Counted from the first letter of the stretch, positions 15,236 through 24,998 are shown. The stretch is 64,000 nt of DNA from Streptomyces sp. NRRL F-6131 (GCA_000719695.1 JOHN01000042.1:7644-71643), one strand, 5' to 3'. The notes: generated by a model not told the origin, from the sequence alone. A program made the numbers and translations.

Positions 15236-16246
15236 ATGGGCTCTGCCGTGGAACTGGATGTCGCCGGGCGCACCGTCCGGCTGTCGAACCCGGACAAGGT
15301 GTACTTCCCGGAGCGCGGCTTCACCAAGCTGGACGTCGCGGAGTACTACCTGGCGGTCGCGGACGGGGTGTTGCGCGGACTGCGGGACCGGCCGACGACG
15401 CTGCAGCGGTTCCCGGACGGGGTGGAGGGCGAGTTCTTCTACCAGAAGCGGGCGCCGAAGGGCCTGCCCGAGTGGCTGCCGACCGCCCGGATCGCCTTCC
15501 CCAGCGGACGCTCGGCGGACGAGATCTGCCCGACCGAGCCGGCGGCGGTGCTGTGGGCGGCCAACCTGGGCTGTCTGACCTTCCACCCGTGGCCGGTGCG
15601 CCGGTCCGACACCGATCACGTGGACGAGCTGCGGATCGACCTCGACCCGCAGCCGGGCACGGACTTCCGGGACGCGGTGCGGATCGCGCACGAGCTGCGG
15701 GCGGTCCTGGAGGAGCAGGGCCTGCGCGGCTGGCCGAAGACCTCGGGCGGGCGCGGGGTGCACGTGTACGTGCCGCTGGTGCCGGAGTGGACGTTCACCG
15801 ACGGGCGGCACGCGGTGATCGCGCTGGGTCGGGAGCTGGAGCGGCGGCTGCCGGGGCGGGTGACGACGGCGTGGTGGAAGGAGGAGCGCGGGGAGCGGAT
15901 CTTCGTGGACTACAACCAGATGGCGCGGGACCGGACGATCGCCTCCGCGTACTCGCTGCGGGCCCGGCCGCGGGGGACCGCGTCGACGCCGCTGACCTGG
16001 GAGGAGCTCGACGACGCCGTGCCGGAGGACTTCGACCTGCGGACGGTGCCGGCCCGGTTCGCCGAGGTGGGCGACCCGCACGCGGGGATGGCGCAGGAGG
16101 CGTTCCGGCTGGACGGGCTGCTGGAGCTGTACGAGCGGCAGGTCGCGGAGGGCGCGCACGGCGAGCTGCCGTACCCGCCGGACCACCCGAAGGCGGCGGG
16201 CGAGCCGACCCGGGTGCAGCCGAGCCGGGCGCGGAAGAGGACCTGA
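15236..16246 (+). CDS. LigD-type DNA polymerase/primase (PolDom)
   Basis: 336 residues, a stand-alone polymerase domain of the LigD family used in non-homologous end joining to fill gaps, often with ribonucleotides. Family signs: VRLSNPDKVYFPERGFTKLD at the start, the metal-binding pair in LRIDLDPQPG, and SGGRGVHVYVPL for nucleotide binding, then VDYNQMARDRTIASAYSLRA. The ATG at 15236 is preferred over the GTG at 15227 because a -10 box sits seven bases before it. The C-terminal 25 residues are basic. Divergent from the ligase gene, with which it makes a split LigD. No Ku gene is in the window. Confidence 0.92.
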   Translation: MGSAVELDVAGRTVRLSNPDKVYFPERGFTKLDVAEYYLAVADGVLRGLRDRPTTLQRFPDGVEGEFFYQKRAPKGLPEWLPTARIAFPSGRSADEICPTEPAAVLWAANLGCLTFHPWPVRRSDTDHVDELRIDLDPQPGTDFRDAVRIAHELRAVLEEQGLRGWPKTSGGRGVHVYVPLVPEWTFTDGRHAVIALGRELERRLPGRVTTAWWKEERGERIFVDYNQMARDRTIASAYSLRARPRGTASTPLTWEELDDAVPEDFDLRTVPARFAEVGDPHAGMAQEAFRLDGLLELYERQVAEGAHGELPYPPDHPKAAGEPTRVQPSRARKRT

Positions 16247-16269
16247 CAGCGCCCCTCGTCCCCGGTGTG

Positions 16270-16281
16270 ACGTGATCACGT
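16270..16281. promoter_or_regulatory. 12-bp palindrome before the acetyltransferase gene
   Basis: ACGTGATCACGT is a perfect palindrome directly before TACGCT (16281-16286), a likely -10 box of the gene at 16321, so a bound protein would block or steer RNA polymerase. Confidence 0.4.
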
Positions 16282-16320
16282 ACGCTGAGCGCCGACGAAG
16301 ATCACTAAGGGGGGCGCACG

Positions 16321-16977
16321 GTGGGTGCACGGGGGCTGCGGGAGATTCTGGCGGACGCGGCGGGCGGGCTGTTCCCGCCGTCGGACGGATCGGTGACGGT
16401 GGTGCCGCAACCGTCGCCGCGCGAGGCGGGCGTGGTGGCCTTCTCCGCCCACGCGGTGGTGTTCACCGACGAGGACCCGGACTGGGTTCGGGCCACGCTG
16501 GCCGCCGTGCCGAGCGACCCGCTGGCGGCTCCGCTCTGTCCCCCCTTCCTCACCGCGTTCGCGCGGCGCACCGGGCGGGAGAACGGCAGCATCGACCTGC
16601 TGACCGTGGCGGACCGCCTGCCCGGCGAGCCGCCGTCGGCGCTCACCCCGGTCGCGGACCGGGACCACCCCCGGGTGGTGCGCGCGTTGCGCTACCGCGA
16701 GGAGGTGCGGGTCTTCGAGGCGGACGGCGGGCTCGGCGTCCTGGTGCTGGGGCGCGGCGTCGCCGGGCGGTGGGAGTGCTCGGTCGAGGTCGACCCGGCG
16801 GCCCGCGGACGCGGCCTGGGGCGGGCGCTGGCCGTCGCGGCCCGGCACCTGGTCCCGGACGGCGACCGGCTCTGGTCGCAGCAGGCCCCGGGCAACGCGA
16901 CGAGCGTGCGGGCCTTCCAGGCGGCCGGCTACCGGCCGGTGGGCGCGGAGACCCTGCTGGTGGTGGGGCGGCCGTGA
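16321..16977 (+). CDS. GNAT-family N-acetyltransferase
   Basis: 218 residues from GTG, preceded by GGGGGG. The acetyl-CoA binding loop is RGRGLGRALAVAARHL near residue 165, followed by NATSVRAFQAAGYRPVG, both typical of the GNAT fold. The first 100 residues are not a recognisable domain (FSAHAVVFTDEDPDWVRATL). The stop overlaps the start of the kinase gene by four bases, so the two are coupled. Acceptor unknown; pairing with an aminoglycoside-kinase-like protein could mean small-molecule modification, but this is weak inference. Confidence 0.82.
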   Translation: MGARGLREILADAAGGLFPPSDGSVTVVPQPSPREAGVVAFSAHAVVFTDEDPDWVRATLAAVPSDPLAAPLCPPFLTAFARRTGRENGSIDLLTVADRLPGEPPSALTPVADRDHPRVVRALRYREEVRVFEADGGLGVLVLGRGVAGRWECSVEVDPAARGRGLGRALAVAARHLVPDGDRLWSQQAPGNATSVRAFQAAGYRPVGAETLLVVGRP

Positions 16978-17852
16978 ATCCCCCGACGACCCTGACGGCC
17001 GTCCCCGAGGACGTGCGGGACCGGCTGGTGACCCGCTTCGGCCCGGGTGCCCGGGCCTGGTGCGCGGAGCTGCCGCCGCTGGTCGACGCCCTGGCCGACC
17101 GCTGGGGGCTGGCGGTACGGGCGGCCGGCGGGGGCGGCACCGCGCGGGTGTTCCGCTGCGAGCGGCGCGCCGACGGCGCGGCCGTGTGGCTCAAGCTGAC
17201 GCCGGACACCGAGGTGGCCCGGCAGGAGGCGGTGGCGCTCACCGCGTGGCGCGGGCTCCCGTCGGTGGTGCGGCTGCTGGAGCACGACGGCGGGGCCGGG
17301 GCGCTGCTGCTGGCCGACGTCGCGCCGGGGACGCCGCTGCGCGAGCACGGGTGGCGGCCGGCGGACGTCGCCGGGCTGCTGGGCGATCTCCGCTCGGTGG
17401 CCGCGCCGCCCGGTCCCGCCCTGCCCTCGCTGGCGGAGCGCGCCGACTTCCTCCTCGACCTGACGGAGCGCCGGGCCCCGGGGGTGTCGACGGCGGACGC
17501 CCGGGCGCTCGCCCGCGAACTGACCGGCGACGGCAGCCCCTCGGCCCTGGTCCACGGCGACCTGCACCCGGCCAACGTCCTGCTCGGCCCGGCCGGTCCG
17601 GTGGCCATCGACCCGCGCGCCTGCCTGGGCGACCCGGACTTCGACCTGGTCGACTGGGCCCTCGACGGCGTGACCGACCCGGCCGCACTGTCCACCAGGA
17701 TCGCCGCACTGGCCCACCTGGTCCCCGGCGCGGACGCCGACCGGATCCACGCCTGGTGCCGCGCCGCAGCCGTCCTGATCGCCGCCCCCCGCCTCACGGC
17801 CGGCCGCCGCGACGCCGGCACGGCCTTCCTGCGCGAGCTCGCGGGGATCTAG
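16974..17852 (+). CDS. aminoglycoside phosphotransferase-family kinase
   Basis: 292 residues; GTG start overlaps the previous stop (GTGA). The kinase-like fold is shown by VWLKLTPDTE with the ATP-binding lysine, the catalytic loop VHGDLHPANVL (Asp as base, Asn for metal) and AIDPRACLGDPDFDLVDWAL, in which IDP replaces DFG. The pattern is closest to the streptomycin 6-kinase/hydroxyurea phosphotransferase subfamily. The natural substrate could be an antibiotic or a metabolite. Three-prime ends converge with the next gene, overlapping by four bases. Confidence 0.85.
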   Translation: MNPPTTLTAVPEDVRDRLVTRFGPGARAWCAELPPLVDALADRWGLAVRAAGGGGTARVFRCERRADGAAVWLKLTPDTEVARQEAVALTAWRGLPSVVRLLEHDGGAGALLLADVAPGTPLREHGWRPADVAGLLGDLRSVAAPPGPALPSLAERADFLLDLTERRAPGVSTADARALARELTGDGSPSALVHGDLHPANVLLGPAGPVAIDPRACLGDPDFDLVDWALDGVTDPAALSTRIAALAHLVPGADADRIHAWCRAAAVLIAAPRLTAGRRDAGTAFLRELAGI

Positions 17853-18469
17853 GGAGCGTCCGACGATTCCCGTCGCGCGCGGCCCCGGCCGTCAGTGGGC
17901 GGCCGCAGCCGGAACCGCCCCGCCGTCGTCCGCCCGCGGTGGGGCGGCCGGGCGTGCTCGTCCTCCTCCAGCTCCCGCCGGATGTCCGCCAGGATCGTGG
18001 ACTCCGGCCGGAAGTCGTACGACTCCAGGCCCGGGAGGTCGAGGTCCCGGCGGAGGGCGGCGACCGCGATGTCACGCCACGGGTAGAGCTCGTCGGGCCG
18101 CCGACCGCCGGCCCGCGCCCAGTGCCGGCAGCAGGACCGCAACCCGAGGAGGGCGCCCCGGGCCCTGGCGGTCGCGCACATGCCCCCCGGCCCGTAGAAC
18201 CACCCGTTGAGTGCCTGCGCCACCTCCCCCGCCACCTCGGGGGTGAGCCGGACGCCCGAGGCGTGCGACAGACGGCCCAGGATCCGGAAGACCTCCGGAT
18301 AGGACTCCAACCGGGCCCTGTGCAGCTCCAACGCCCAGCCCGACTTCAGCTCCGTCAGCCACCGCGCCCGCTCGCGCCGCTGCTGCGCCAGCGTCAGCGC
18401 CGCCCCGATGCCCGCGACCACCAGCGCGACAAGACCCGACAGCAGGGCGGTGACGATCGGTTCACTCAT
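17849..18469 (-). CDS. membrane-anchored protein of unknown function
   Basis: 206 residues. One hydrophobic segment at residues 5-29 (IVTALLSGLVALVVAGIGAA) with a short outside or inside tip, then a soluble, helix-rich domain carrying five Cys and Trp-rich patches such as ALNGWFYGPGGMC. The C-terminus is Arg-rich and disordered. Not recognised. It is convergent with the kinase gene and has no evident partner. Confidence 0.6.
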   Translation of the reverse strand: MSEPIVTALLSGLVALVVAGIGAALTLAQQRRERARWLTELKSGWALELHRARLESYPEVFRILGRLSHASGVRLTPEVAGEVAQALNGWFYGPGGMCATARARGALLGLRSCCRHWARAGGRRPDELYPWRDIAVAALRRDLDLPGLESYDFRPESTILADIRRELEEDEHARPPHRGRTTAGRFRLRPPTDGRGRARRESSDAP

Positions 18470-18595
18470 GGCCGCCCCGTCCCCCTCCGCCGGCTGCCGT
18501 CGCGGCCAGTATGGCAGCCCGGTCCACCGTCATCACCGGTTCGGCGCGGAGCAGTTGATCGAACGACGGGGGCGGGGTGGGCCCGGGCTACGGGG

Positions 18596-19780
18596 TCAGT
18601 CGGCGGTCGGGGCGGTGGCCGCGACGATGCGGACGGCGTCGGTGATCTGGGCGTCCGTCAGGTCGCCGCGGGCGGTGAGGCGGAGGCGGGAGATGCCGTC
18701 GGGGACGGACGGGGGGCGGAAGCAGCCGACGGCGAGGCCGGCCCGCCGGCAGTCGGCGGCCCAGGTGACGGCGGCCTCGGGGCCGGGGGCGCGGACGGAG
18801 ACGACGGCCGCGTCGGGGGTGGAGGCGTGCAGGCCGGCGGCGGTGAGGCGGGCCGCGAGGGTGCGGGCGACCTCGCGGGCGCGGTCGGAGCGGTGCGGTT
18901 CGGCGCGCAGCAGGCGCAGGGCGCCGAGGGCGGCGCCCGCGGCGGCGGGGGCCAGACCGGTGTCGAAGATGAAGGTGCGGGCGGTCTCCACCAGGTGGCG
19001 CACGACCCGGCGCGGGCCGAGCACGGCGCCGCCCTGGGAGCCGAGCGACTTGGAGAGGGTGACGGTGGTGACCACGTCGGGCGCGCCGGCCAGGCCCGCG
19101 GCGGCCGGGGCGCCGGCGCCGCCGGGGCCGAGGACCCCGAGGCCGTGTGCGTCGTCGACGAGCAGGGCGGCGCCGAACCGACGGGTGACGGTGGCGAGTT
19201 CGGCGAGCGGGGCGGCGTTGCCGTCGACCGAGAAGACGGAGTCGGTGACCATCAGGGCGCGGCGCCGGTCCCGCCCGGCGAGGATGTCGGCGACGGCCTG
19301 CGGGTCGCTGTGCGGGGCGCGGTGGACGTCGGCACGGGCGAGCCGGCAGCCGTCGATCAGCGACGCGTGGTTGTAGGCGTCGGACACGATGAGGGTGTCG
19401 GGGTCGGTGAGCGCGGTGAGCGCGGCGAGGTTGGCGGTGTAGCCGGAGGAGAACACCAGGGCGGCCTCGGCCCCGCAGAAGTCGGCGAGCTCCTCCTCCA
19501 GCTCGGTGTGCAGCGCGGTGGTGCCGGTGACCAGGCGCGAGCCGGTGGCGCCGCCGCCCCAGCGCAGCGCGGCGTCGGCCGCGGCCCGGGTGACGGCGGG
19601 GTGCCGGGTGAGGCCGAGGTAGTCGTTGCCGGCGAGGTCGAGCACCGGATCGTCGGCGGGTCGGCTGCGCAGCGTCCGCGTCAGCCCGGCCCCGGCCCGC
19701 TGCTCGGCGGTCTCGTCGAGCCAGTCGAAGACGGCGCCGGGAGCGAGGGTGCGCGGTTCGGGAGCGGTGCGGTTGGCCAT
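18596..19780 (-). CDS. bioF: 8-amino-7-oxononanoate synthase
   Basis: 394 residues from ATG at 19780; the open frame upstream is antisense to the helicase promoter and rejected. It condenses pimeloyl-ACP with alanine in biotin synthesis. Alpha-oxoamine synthase signs: LDLAGNDYLGLTRHPAV, GGGATGSRLVTGTT, VDDAHGLGVLGPGG and the PLP lysine in TVTLSKSLGSQGG. Choice over kbl rests on GSRLVTG and on bioB-A-D 4 kb away. The sequence CAGAGT seven bases before the ATG may be a -10 for leaderless transcription. Separated from the other bio genes by the helicase and one more gene. Confidence 0.92.
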   Translation of the reverse strand: MANRTAPEPRTLAPGAVFDWLDETAEQRAGAGLTRTLRSRPADDPVLDLAGNDYLGLTRHPAVTRAAADAALRWGGGATGSRLVTGTTALHTELEEELADFCGAEAALVFSSGYTANLAALTALTDPDTLIVSDAYNHASLIDGCRLARADVHRAPHSDPQAVADILAGRDRRRALMVTDSVFSVDGNAAPLAELATVTRRFGAALLVDDAHGLGVLGPGGAGAPAAAGLAGAPDVVTTVTLSKSLGSQGGAVLGPRRVVRHLVETARTFIFDTGLAPAAAGAALGALRLLRAEPHRSDRAREVARTLAARLTAAGLHASTPDAAVVSVRAPGPEAAVTWAADCRRAGLAVGCFRPPSVPDGISRLRLTARGDLTDAQITDAVRIVAATAPTAD

Positions 19781-19955
19781 GGTCGGCACTCTGGCACGGG
19801 CCGCGCGGGCCGGGCAATGTGCGCCGGGGCACACCCTCGACCGGCGGTGCGGCCTGCGGTGGACCGCCGCTCCGCCGGCGGGGCCGGCCCGCGGGACGGC
19901 CCGCGGTGCGGCCCGGGCTTTGCCGGGGGTGGCGGCCAGCAGGCAAGATAGGCTG

Positions 19956-22466
19956 GTGACCCTCCTTGATCTGATGCCGAAGCCCGCCACGCCCGATGCG
20001 CTGTACGAGACGTTCGCCGCCTGGGCGCAGGAGCGCGGGATCTCGCTGTACCCGGCGCAGGAGGAGGCCCTGATCGAGCTGGTGTCGGGGAACAACGTGA
20101 TCCTGGCGACGCCGACGGGGTCGGGGAAGAGCCTGGTGGCGGCGGGTGCGCACTTCGCGGCGCTCGCGGAGGGGCAGCGGACGTTCTACACGGCGCCGAT
20201 CAAGGCGCTGGTGTCGGAGAAGTTCTTCGACCTGGTGAAGATGTTCGGGACCGAGCAGGTCGGCATGATGACGGGTGACGCCTCGGTGAACCCGACGGCG
20301 CCGATCATCTGCTGCACGGCGGAGGTGCTGGCGCAGATCGCGCTGCGCGACGGCGCCCGGGCGGACATCGGCCAGGTGGTCATGGACGAGTTCCACTTCT
20401 ACGCGGAGCCGGACCGCGGCTGGGCCTGGCAGATCCCGCTGCTGGAGCTGCCGCAGGCGCAGTTCCTGCTGATGTCGGCGACGCTGGGCGACGTGCGGCG
20501 GTTCGAGGAGGACCTGACCCGGCGCACCGGGCGGCCGACGACGGTGGTGCGCAACGCGGAGCGTCCGGTGCCGCTGTTCTACGAGTACCGGCGCACCACC
20601 ATGCACGACACGCTGGAGGAACTGCTGCAGACCGGCCAGGCGCCGGTGTACGTCGTGCACTTCACGCAGAAGGAGGCGGTGGACCGGGCGCAGTCGCTGA
20701 TGAGCATCAACATGTCCTCCAAGGCGGAGAAGGATGCCATCGCCGACCTGATCGGCAACTTCCGTTTCACCACCAAGTTCGGCCGCAACCTCTCGCGTTT
20801 CGTCCGGCACGGCATCGGTGTGCACCACGCAGGCATGCTGCCGAAGTACCGGCGGCTGGTCGAGCGGCTGGCGCAGGCGGGCCTGCTGAAGGTGATCTGC
20901 GGGACGGACACGCTCGGCGTGGGCGTCAACGTGCCGATCCGCACGGTGCTGTTCACGGCGCTGTCGAAGTACGACGGGCAGCGGGTGCGGATCCTGCGGG
21001 CCCGCGAGTTCCACCAGATCGCCGGGCGGGCCGGGCGGGCCGGGTTCGACACCGTCGGCCAGGTGGTGGCCCAGGCGCCCGAGCACGTCATCGAGAACGA
21101 GAAGGCCGTCGCCAAGGCGGGCGACGACCCGAAGAAGAAGCGCAAGATCGTCCGGAAGAAGGCGCCGGAGGGCTTCGTCGGCTGGTCGGAGGAGACCTTC
21201 CAGAAGCTGATCGCCGCCGACCCGGAGCCGCTGGTCTCCCGGTTCAAGGTGAGCCACGCGATGCTGCTGTCGGTGATCGGGCGGCCGGGCAACGCCTTCG
21301 AGGCGATGCGCAAGCTGCTCACCGACAACCACGAGGACCGGGCCGCGCAGCGCCGGCACATCCGCACGACGATCGCCATCTACCGCTCGCTGCTGGAGGG
21401 CGGCGTGGTGGAGCGGCTGCCGGAGCCGGACGCCGAGGGCCGGATCGTCCGGCTGACCCTGGACCTCCAGGAGAACTTCGCGCTCAACCAGCCGCTGTCG
21501 ACCTTCGCGCTGGCCGCCTTCGAGCTGCTCGACCCGACCTCGCCCTCGTTCGCGATGGACGTGGTGTCGGTGGTCGAGGCGACCCTGGACGACCCCCGGC
21601 AGATCCTCGCCTCGCAGCAGAACAAGGCGCGCGGCGAGACCGTCGGCGAGATGAAGCGCGACGGCATCGAGTACGAGGAGCGGATGGAGCGGCTCCAGGA
21701 GATCACCTATCCGAAGCCGCTGGAGGAGCTGCTCACCCACGCCTACGAGGTGTACCGCCGGGCGCACCCGTGGATCGGCGACCACGAGCTGCGGCCCAAG
21801 TCGGTGGTGCGGGACCTCTACGAGCGGGCGATGACCTTCTCGGACTACGTCGGCTTCTACGAGCTGGCCCGCACCGAGGGCATCGTGCTGCGCTACCTGG
21901 CGGGCGCGTACAAGGCGCTGGAGCAGACCGTCCCGGAGGACGTCAAGACCGACGACCTGAAGGACGTCATCGCCTGGCTGGGCGAACTGGTCCGCCAGGT
22001 CGACTCCAGCCTGCTGGACGAGTGGGAGCAGCTCGCCAACCCGACCGACCCGCAGTCCGCCGAGGTGACGCTGGACGACAAGCCGGCGCCGGTGACGGCG
22101 AACGCGCGGGCGTTCCGGGTGCTGGTGCGCAACGAGATGTTCCGGCGGGTGGAGCTGTGCGCGCTGGAGCGCTACGACGAGCTGGGCGCGCTGGACGGCG
22201 AGTACGGCTGGGACGCGGACCGCTGGGCGGACGCCCTGGACGGGTACTGGGACGAGCACGACGACCTGGGCACCGGGCCGGACGCGCGCGGCCCGAAGAT
22301 GCTGATCATCGAGGAGGAGGACTCCGCCTGGCGGGTCCGGCAGATCTTCGACGACCCGGCGGGCGACCACGACTGGGGGATCAGCGCCGAGGTCGACCTG
22401 TACGGCTCGGACGAGGAGGGCCGCGCGGTGGTCCGGATCACCGCCGTGGACCGGCTGGGCGGCTGA
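19956..22466 (+). CDS. DEAD/DEAH-box helicase, DUF3516 type
   Basis: 836 residues. Helicase domain 1 contains the P-loop ATPTGSGKS near residue 50, VVMDEFHFY (DEFH) and LLMSATLGD; domain 2 contains VICGTDTLGVGVNVPIRT and HQIAGRAGRAGFD. A long C-terminal region (about 450-836) corresponds to the DUF3516 part found in actinobacterial Ski2-like helicases and includes a basic patch DDPKKKRKIVRKKAPEG. Likely RNA or DNA unwinding; target unknown. GTG at 19956 is six bases after CAAGAT and no ribosome site is present; ATG at 19974 is the alternative. Divergent from bioF. Confidence 0.9.
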   Translation: MTLLDLMPKPATPDALYETFAAWAQERGISLYPAQEEALIELVSGNNVILATPTGSGKSLVAAGAHFAALAEGQRTFYTAPIKALVSEKFFDLVKMFGTEQVGMMTGDASVNPTAPIICCTAEVLAQIALRDGARADIGQVVMDEFHFYAEPDRGWAWQIPLLELPQAQFLLMSATLGDVRRFEEDLTRRTGRPTTVVRNAERPVPLFYEYRRTTMHDTLEELLQTGQAPVYVVHFTQKEAVDRAQSLMSINMSSKAEKDAIADLIGNFRFTTKFGRNLSRFVRHGIGVHHAGMLPKYRRLVERLAQAGLLKVICGTDTLGVGVNVPIRTVLFTALSKYDGQRVRILRAREFHQIAGRAGRAGFDTVGQVVAQAPEHVIENEKAVAKAGDDPKKKRKIVRKKAPEGFVGWSEETFQKLIAADPEPLVSRFKVSHAMLLSVIGRPGNAFEAMRKLLTDNHEDRAAQRRHIRTTIAIYRSLLEGGVVERLPEPDAEGRIVRLTLDLQENFALNQPLSTFALAAFELLDPTSPSFAMDVVSVVEATLDDPRQILASQQNKARGETVGEMKRDGIEYEERMERLQEITYPKPLEELLTHAYEVYRRAHPWIGDHELRPKSVVRDLYERAMTFSDYVGFYELARTEGIVLRYLAGAYKALEQTVPEDVKTDDLKDVIAWLGELVRQVDSSLLDEWEQLANPTDPQSAEVTLDDKPAPVTANARAFRVLVRNEMFRRVELCALERYDELGALDGEYGWDADRWADALDGYWDEHDDLGTGPDARGPKMLIIEEEDSAWRVRQIFDDPAGDHDWGISAEVDLYGSDEEGRAVVRITAVDRLGG

Positions 22467-22520
22467 CGGGTCCTCACGGGGGCCGGCCGGGGAAAGGCCC
22501 GGCCGGCCCGGGCGTGACGC

Positions 22521-22564
22521 GACGGCGGGAGGGGGCGGGCTGCGGCCCGCCCCCTCCCGCCGTC
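22521..22564. terminator. bidirectional terminator, 20-bp arms
   Basis: Arms 22521-22540 and 22545-22564 are perfect complements with a four-base loop, between two converging genes. It starts 54 bases after the helicase stop and its far end is 11 bases from the stop of the gene at 22576. Confidence 0.8.
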
Positions 22565-22575
22565 GTGACGCGGTG

Positions 22576-23466
22576 CTACATCCAGACGAACGGCGAGCCC
22601 GCGGTGTGGGAGACGGCCCGGGTGGCCTCGTCGAGCAGCTGGTCGAGGGCGGTGGCCCCGGGCGAGGGCACCGGCAGCGGGCTCGCCGGGGAGGCGGACG
22701 GGCTGCCGGACGGGGCGGCGGTTCCGCCGGCGGTTCCACCGGCCGGGGCGGGAGCGGTGGTGCCGAGGTGCTGGTCGGCGGGGCGCGAACTGGTCACCGT
22801 CACGTAGTGGCCGACGAGTTCGACCCGCGGTTCGGTGGCCGGCCGGGCCGCGCCCGCCGGCAGGGCCGGGGCGGTGTTGGCGTCCGGGAGGATGAAGGCG
22901 ACCGCTCCGGACTTGGCGCGCAGCGCCTCGGCGGCCCGGGCCGCGGCCGGGGCGTCGGCGAACCGCAGCAGGGTGACGCTGCTCAGCACCGGCTTCTCCT
23001 GGGCGGTGAAGCTGACCGCGAGGTAGCCCTTGCAGCCGGGTTCGCGCAGCAGGTCCAGGGTGCGGTCCTCCAGGACCTCGGTGCAGTTGTCACCGCGGCG
23101 CACCCCCGACCGCTTGCCCTTGTAGCCGCCGGACTCGACGACCCGCTGGGCGGGGAAGTAGGCCTCGACGTCGAGGGCCTCCGGGTCGTAGACGGCGCTC
23201 GGGGGCGGGTTGCCGACGATCGGCGGGGTCTTGGACGCCTCCTTGCTGGAGGGGCCCAGCCCGGGTATGTAGTCGCCGGGCGTCGGGCGGGTGACGATCC
23301 AGCCGCCGGCGGCCACCACGCCGACGACGGTGACCCAGCCGACGACCCGTCGGGCGGTCACCCGTCTGGCCCGGTACGCCCCGGCCGGCCGTTCGGACGT
23401 GTCGTGTGCCGGCCGCTCCGCCGGCGGTTCTGCCGATGACGGGGCGCGCTCCCCCTGCGTGGTCAT
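22576..23466 (-). CDS. single-pass membrane protein of unknown function
   Basis: 296 residues. A cytoplasmic Pro/Glu/Arg-rich head of about 40 residues precedes one transmembrane helix ([18 protein letters not shown]), so most of the protein is outside. The outer domain (about 80-235) has two Cys in RGDNCTEVL and [10 protein letters not shown] that may form a disulfide, and [19 protein letters not shown] Ser/Pro/Gly linker leads to a short conserved tail. TACAAT stands exactly seven bases before the ATG at 23466, a good leaderless promoter, which favours this start. Not recognised as a named family. Confidence 0.72.
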   Translation of the reverse strand: MTTQGERAPSSAEPPAERPAHDTSERPAGAYRARRVTARRVVGWVTVVGVVAAGGWIVTRPTPGDYIPGLGPSSKEASKTPPIVGNPPPSAVYDPEALDVEAYFPAQRVVESGGYKGKRSGVRRGDNCTEVLEDRTLDLLREPGCKGYLAVSFTAQEKPVLSSVTLLRFADAPAAARAAEALRAKSGAVAFILPDANTAPALPAGAARPATEPRVELVGHYVTVTSSRPADQHLGTTAPAPAGGTAGGTAAPSGSPSASPASPLPVPSPGATALDQLLDEATRAVSHTAGSPFVWM

Positions 23467-23689
23467 GCGGCCGATTGTATGCAGGTCACGAGTGGTGGAG
23501 ATCACGGGGTCGGGCGGCCGGGCGGGACGGCGGCGGACCCCGGGGGACCGCCCCGTCGGCGGGCGCCGCGGGGCCCGGCCGGCGACGTGACCGGCACCAC
23601 TACCGTGAGCTTCGACACTGTGACAACTCGCACATCCTCCCCGGGATCTTCTGGTGGGTTTCCTCTGGCGTCCGTCGCGGCCCAGCAGG

Positions 23690-23695
23690 CAGGAT
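23690..23695 (+). promoter_or_regulatory. -10-like box CAGGAT before bioB
   Basis: CAGGAT ends seven bases before the bioB ATG and no ribosome site is visible, in line with leaderless transcription seen at other genes here. I found no clear biotin-repressor dyad in 23585-23702. Confidence 0.4.
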
Positions 23696-23702
23696 CAGGC
23701 CC

Positions 23703-24998
23703 ATGGATCTGCTCGATACCCTCACCGCCAAGGGCCTGCGTGGGGAGACCCCCACCCGCGAGGAGGCGCTCGCCGTCCTCGCCACCACCGACGACGAGCT
23801 GCTCGACGTGGTCGCCGCCGCCGGGCGGGTGCGCCGGCGGTGGTTCGGCCGCCGGGTCAAGCTCAACTACCTGGTGAACCTGAAGAGCGGGCTGTGCCCG
23901 GAGGACTGCTCCTACTGTTCGCAGCGGCTGGGCTCCAAGGCCGAGATCCTGAAGTACACCTGGCTCAAGCCGGGTCAGGCCGCCGAGGCGGCGAAGGCCG
24001 GCGTGTCGGGCGGCGCCAAGCGGGTCTGCCTGGTGGCGAGCGGTCGCGGCCCGACGGACCGTGACATCGACCGGGTGACGGACACCGTCGCGGCCATCAA
24101 GGAGGCCGACCCGGCGGTGGAGATCTGCGCCTGCCTGGGCCTGCTCTCCGACAACCAGGCGGAGCGGTTGAAGGCGGCCGGCGTCGACGCCTACAACCAC
24201 AACCTCAACACCTCCGAGGGCACCTACGGCGACATCGCCACCACCCACACCTACGCGGACCGGGTGGACACCGTCCAGAAGGCGCACGGCGCGGGCCTGT
24301 CGGCCTGCTCCGGCCTGATCGCGGGCATGGGCGAGAGCGACGAGGACCTGGTGGACGTGGTCTTCGCGCTGCGCGAGCTGGGCTCGGACTCCGTCCCGGT
24401 GAACTTCCTCATCCCGTTCGAGGGCACGCCGCTGGCCAAGGAGTGGAACCTCTCGCCGCAGCGCTGCCTGCGGATCCTGGCCATGGTGCGGTTCGTGAAC
24501 CCGGACACCGAGGTGCGGATCGCCGGCGGCCGCGAGGTGCACCTGCGCAGCATGCAGCCGCTGGGCCTGCACCTCGCCAACTCCATCTTCCTGGGCGACT
24601 ACCTGACCAGTGAGGGCCAGGCCGGTCAGGCCGACCTCGACATGATCCGGGACGCCGGCTTCGAGATCGAGGGCATGGGCGAGGGCACGCTGCCCCGCCA
24701 CCGGGCCGACATCGCGGCGGACACGGCGGCGGGCGCCGTCGGCGGCTGCGGCACGGGCTCCGGGCACGCCGGGGCCGCGCAGGCCGGTGGCGCCCAGGCC
24801 GGCGGCTGCGGGACGGGCGGCGGTTGCGGCCCGTGCGGCGGACACGGCCACGCGGCCGAGACCCGGCCCGCGAGCGAGGCCGTGACCGGGACCGCGCCGG
24901 CCGCCCCGGCCGCCGACGAGGGCGCCGACGAGGCGCGCACCGACCTGGTGCGGGTCCGGCGCCGCGGCGCCGGCACCGAGCTGGCGCCCAACGCCTGA
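23703..24998 (+). CDS. bioB: biotin synthase with Cys-rich C-terminal tail
   Basis: 431 residues, about 90 longer than the E. coli enzyme. It inserts sulfur into dethiobiotin by radical SAM chemistry. The [4Fe-4S] motif CPEDCSYC is at Cys65, Cys69 and Cys72. Counterparts of the auxiliary-cluster ligands are visible: Cys in RVCLVASG, Cys in EICACLGLL, Cys in [14 protein letters not shown], and Arg in [10 protein letters not shown]. After about residue 335 a tail unusual for the family in general carries Gly/Ala repeats and four Cys (GGCGTGSG, then [14 protein letters not shown]) and His, before an Ala/Glu-rich end. The tail could bind metal or deliver sulfur, which is inference. bioA follows after 58 bases. 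Confidence 0.94.
   Translation: MDLLDTLTAKGLRGETPTREEALAVLATTDDELLDVVAAAGRVRRRWFGRRVKLNYLVNLKSGLCPEDCSYCSQRLGSKAEILKYTWLKPGQAAEAAKAGVSGGAKRVCLVASGRGPTDRDIDRVTDTVAAIKEADPAVEICACLGLLSDNQAERLKAAGVDAYNHNLNTSEGTYGDIATTHTYADRVDTVQKAHGAGLSACSGLIAGMGESDEDLVDVVFALRELGSDSVPVNFLIPFEGTPLAKEWNLSPQRCLRILAMVRFVNPDTEVRIAGGREVHLRSMQPLGLHLANSIFLGDYLTSEGQAGQADLDMIRDAGFEIEGMGEGTLPRHRADIAADTAAGAVGGCGTGSGHAGAAQAGGAQAGGCGTGGGCGPCGGHGHAAETRPASEAVTGTAPAAPAADEGADEARTDLVRVRRRGAGTELAPNA

Noticed and set aside
18588..22739. Open frame of 1383 codons on the minus strand across bioF and the helicase
   Set aside because: It is antisense to the helicase, which has all its motifs; the translation is Arg/His/Pro-rich without domains, and is a high-GC artefact.
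23585..23702. Biotin-repressor (BirA or BioQ) operator upstream of bioB
   Set aside because: I looked for an inverted repeat of suitable length and found no convincing one.
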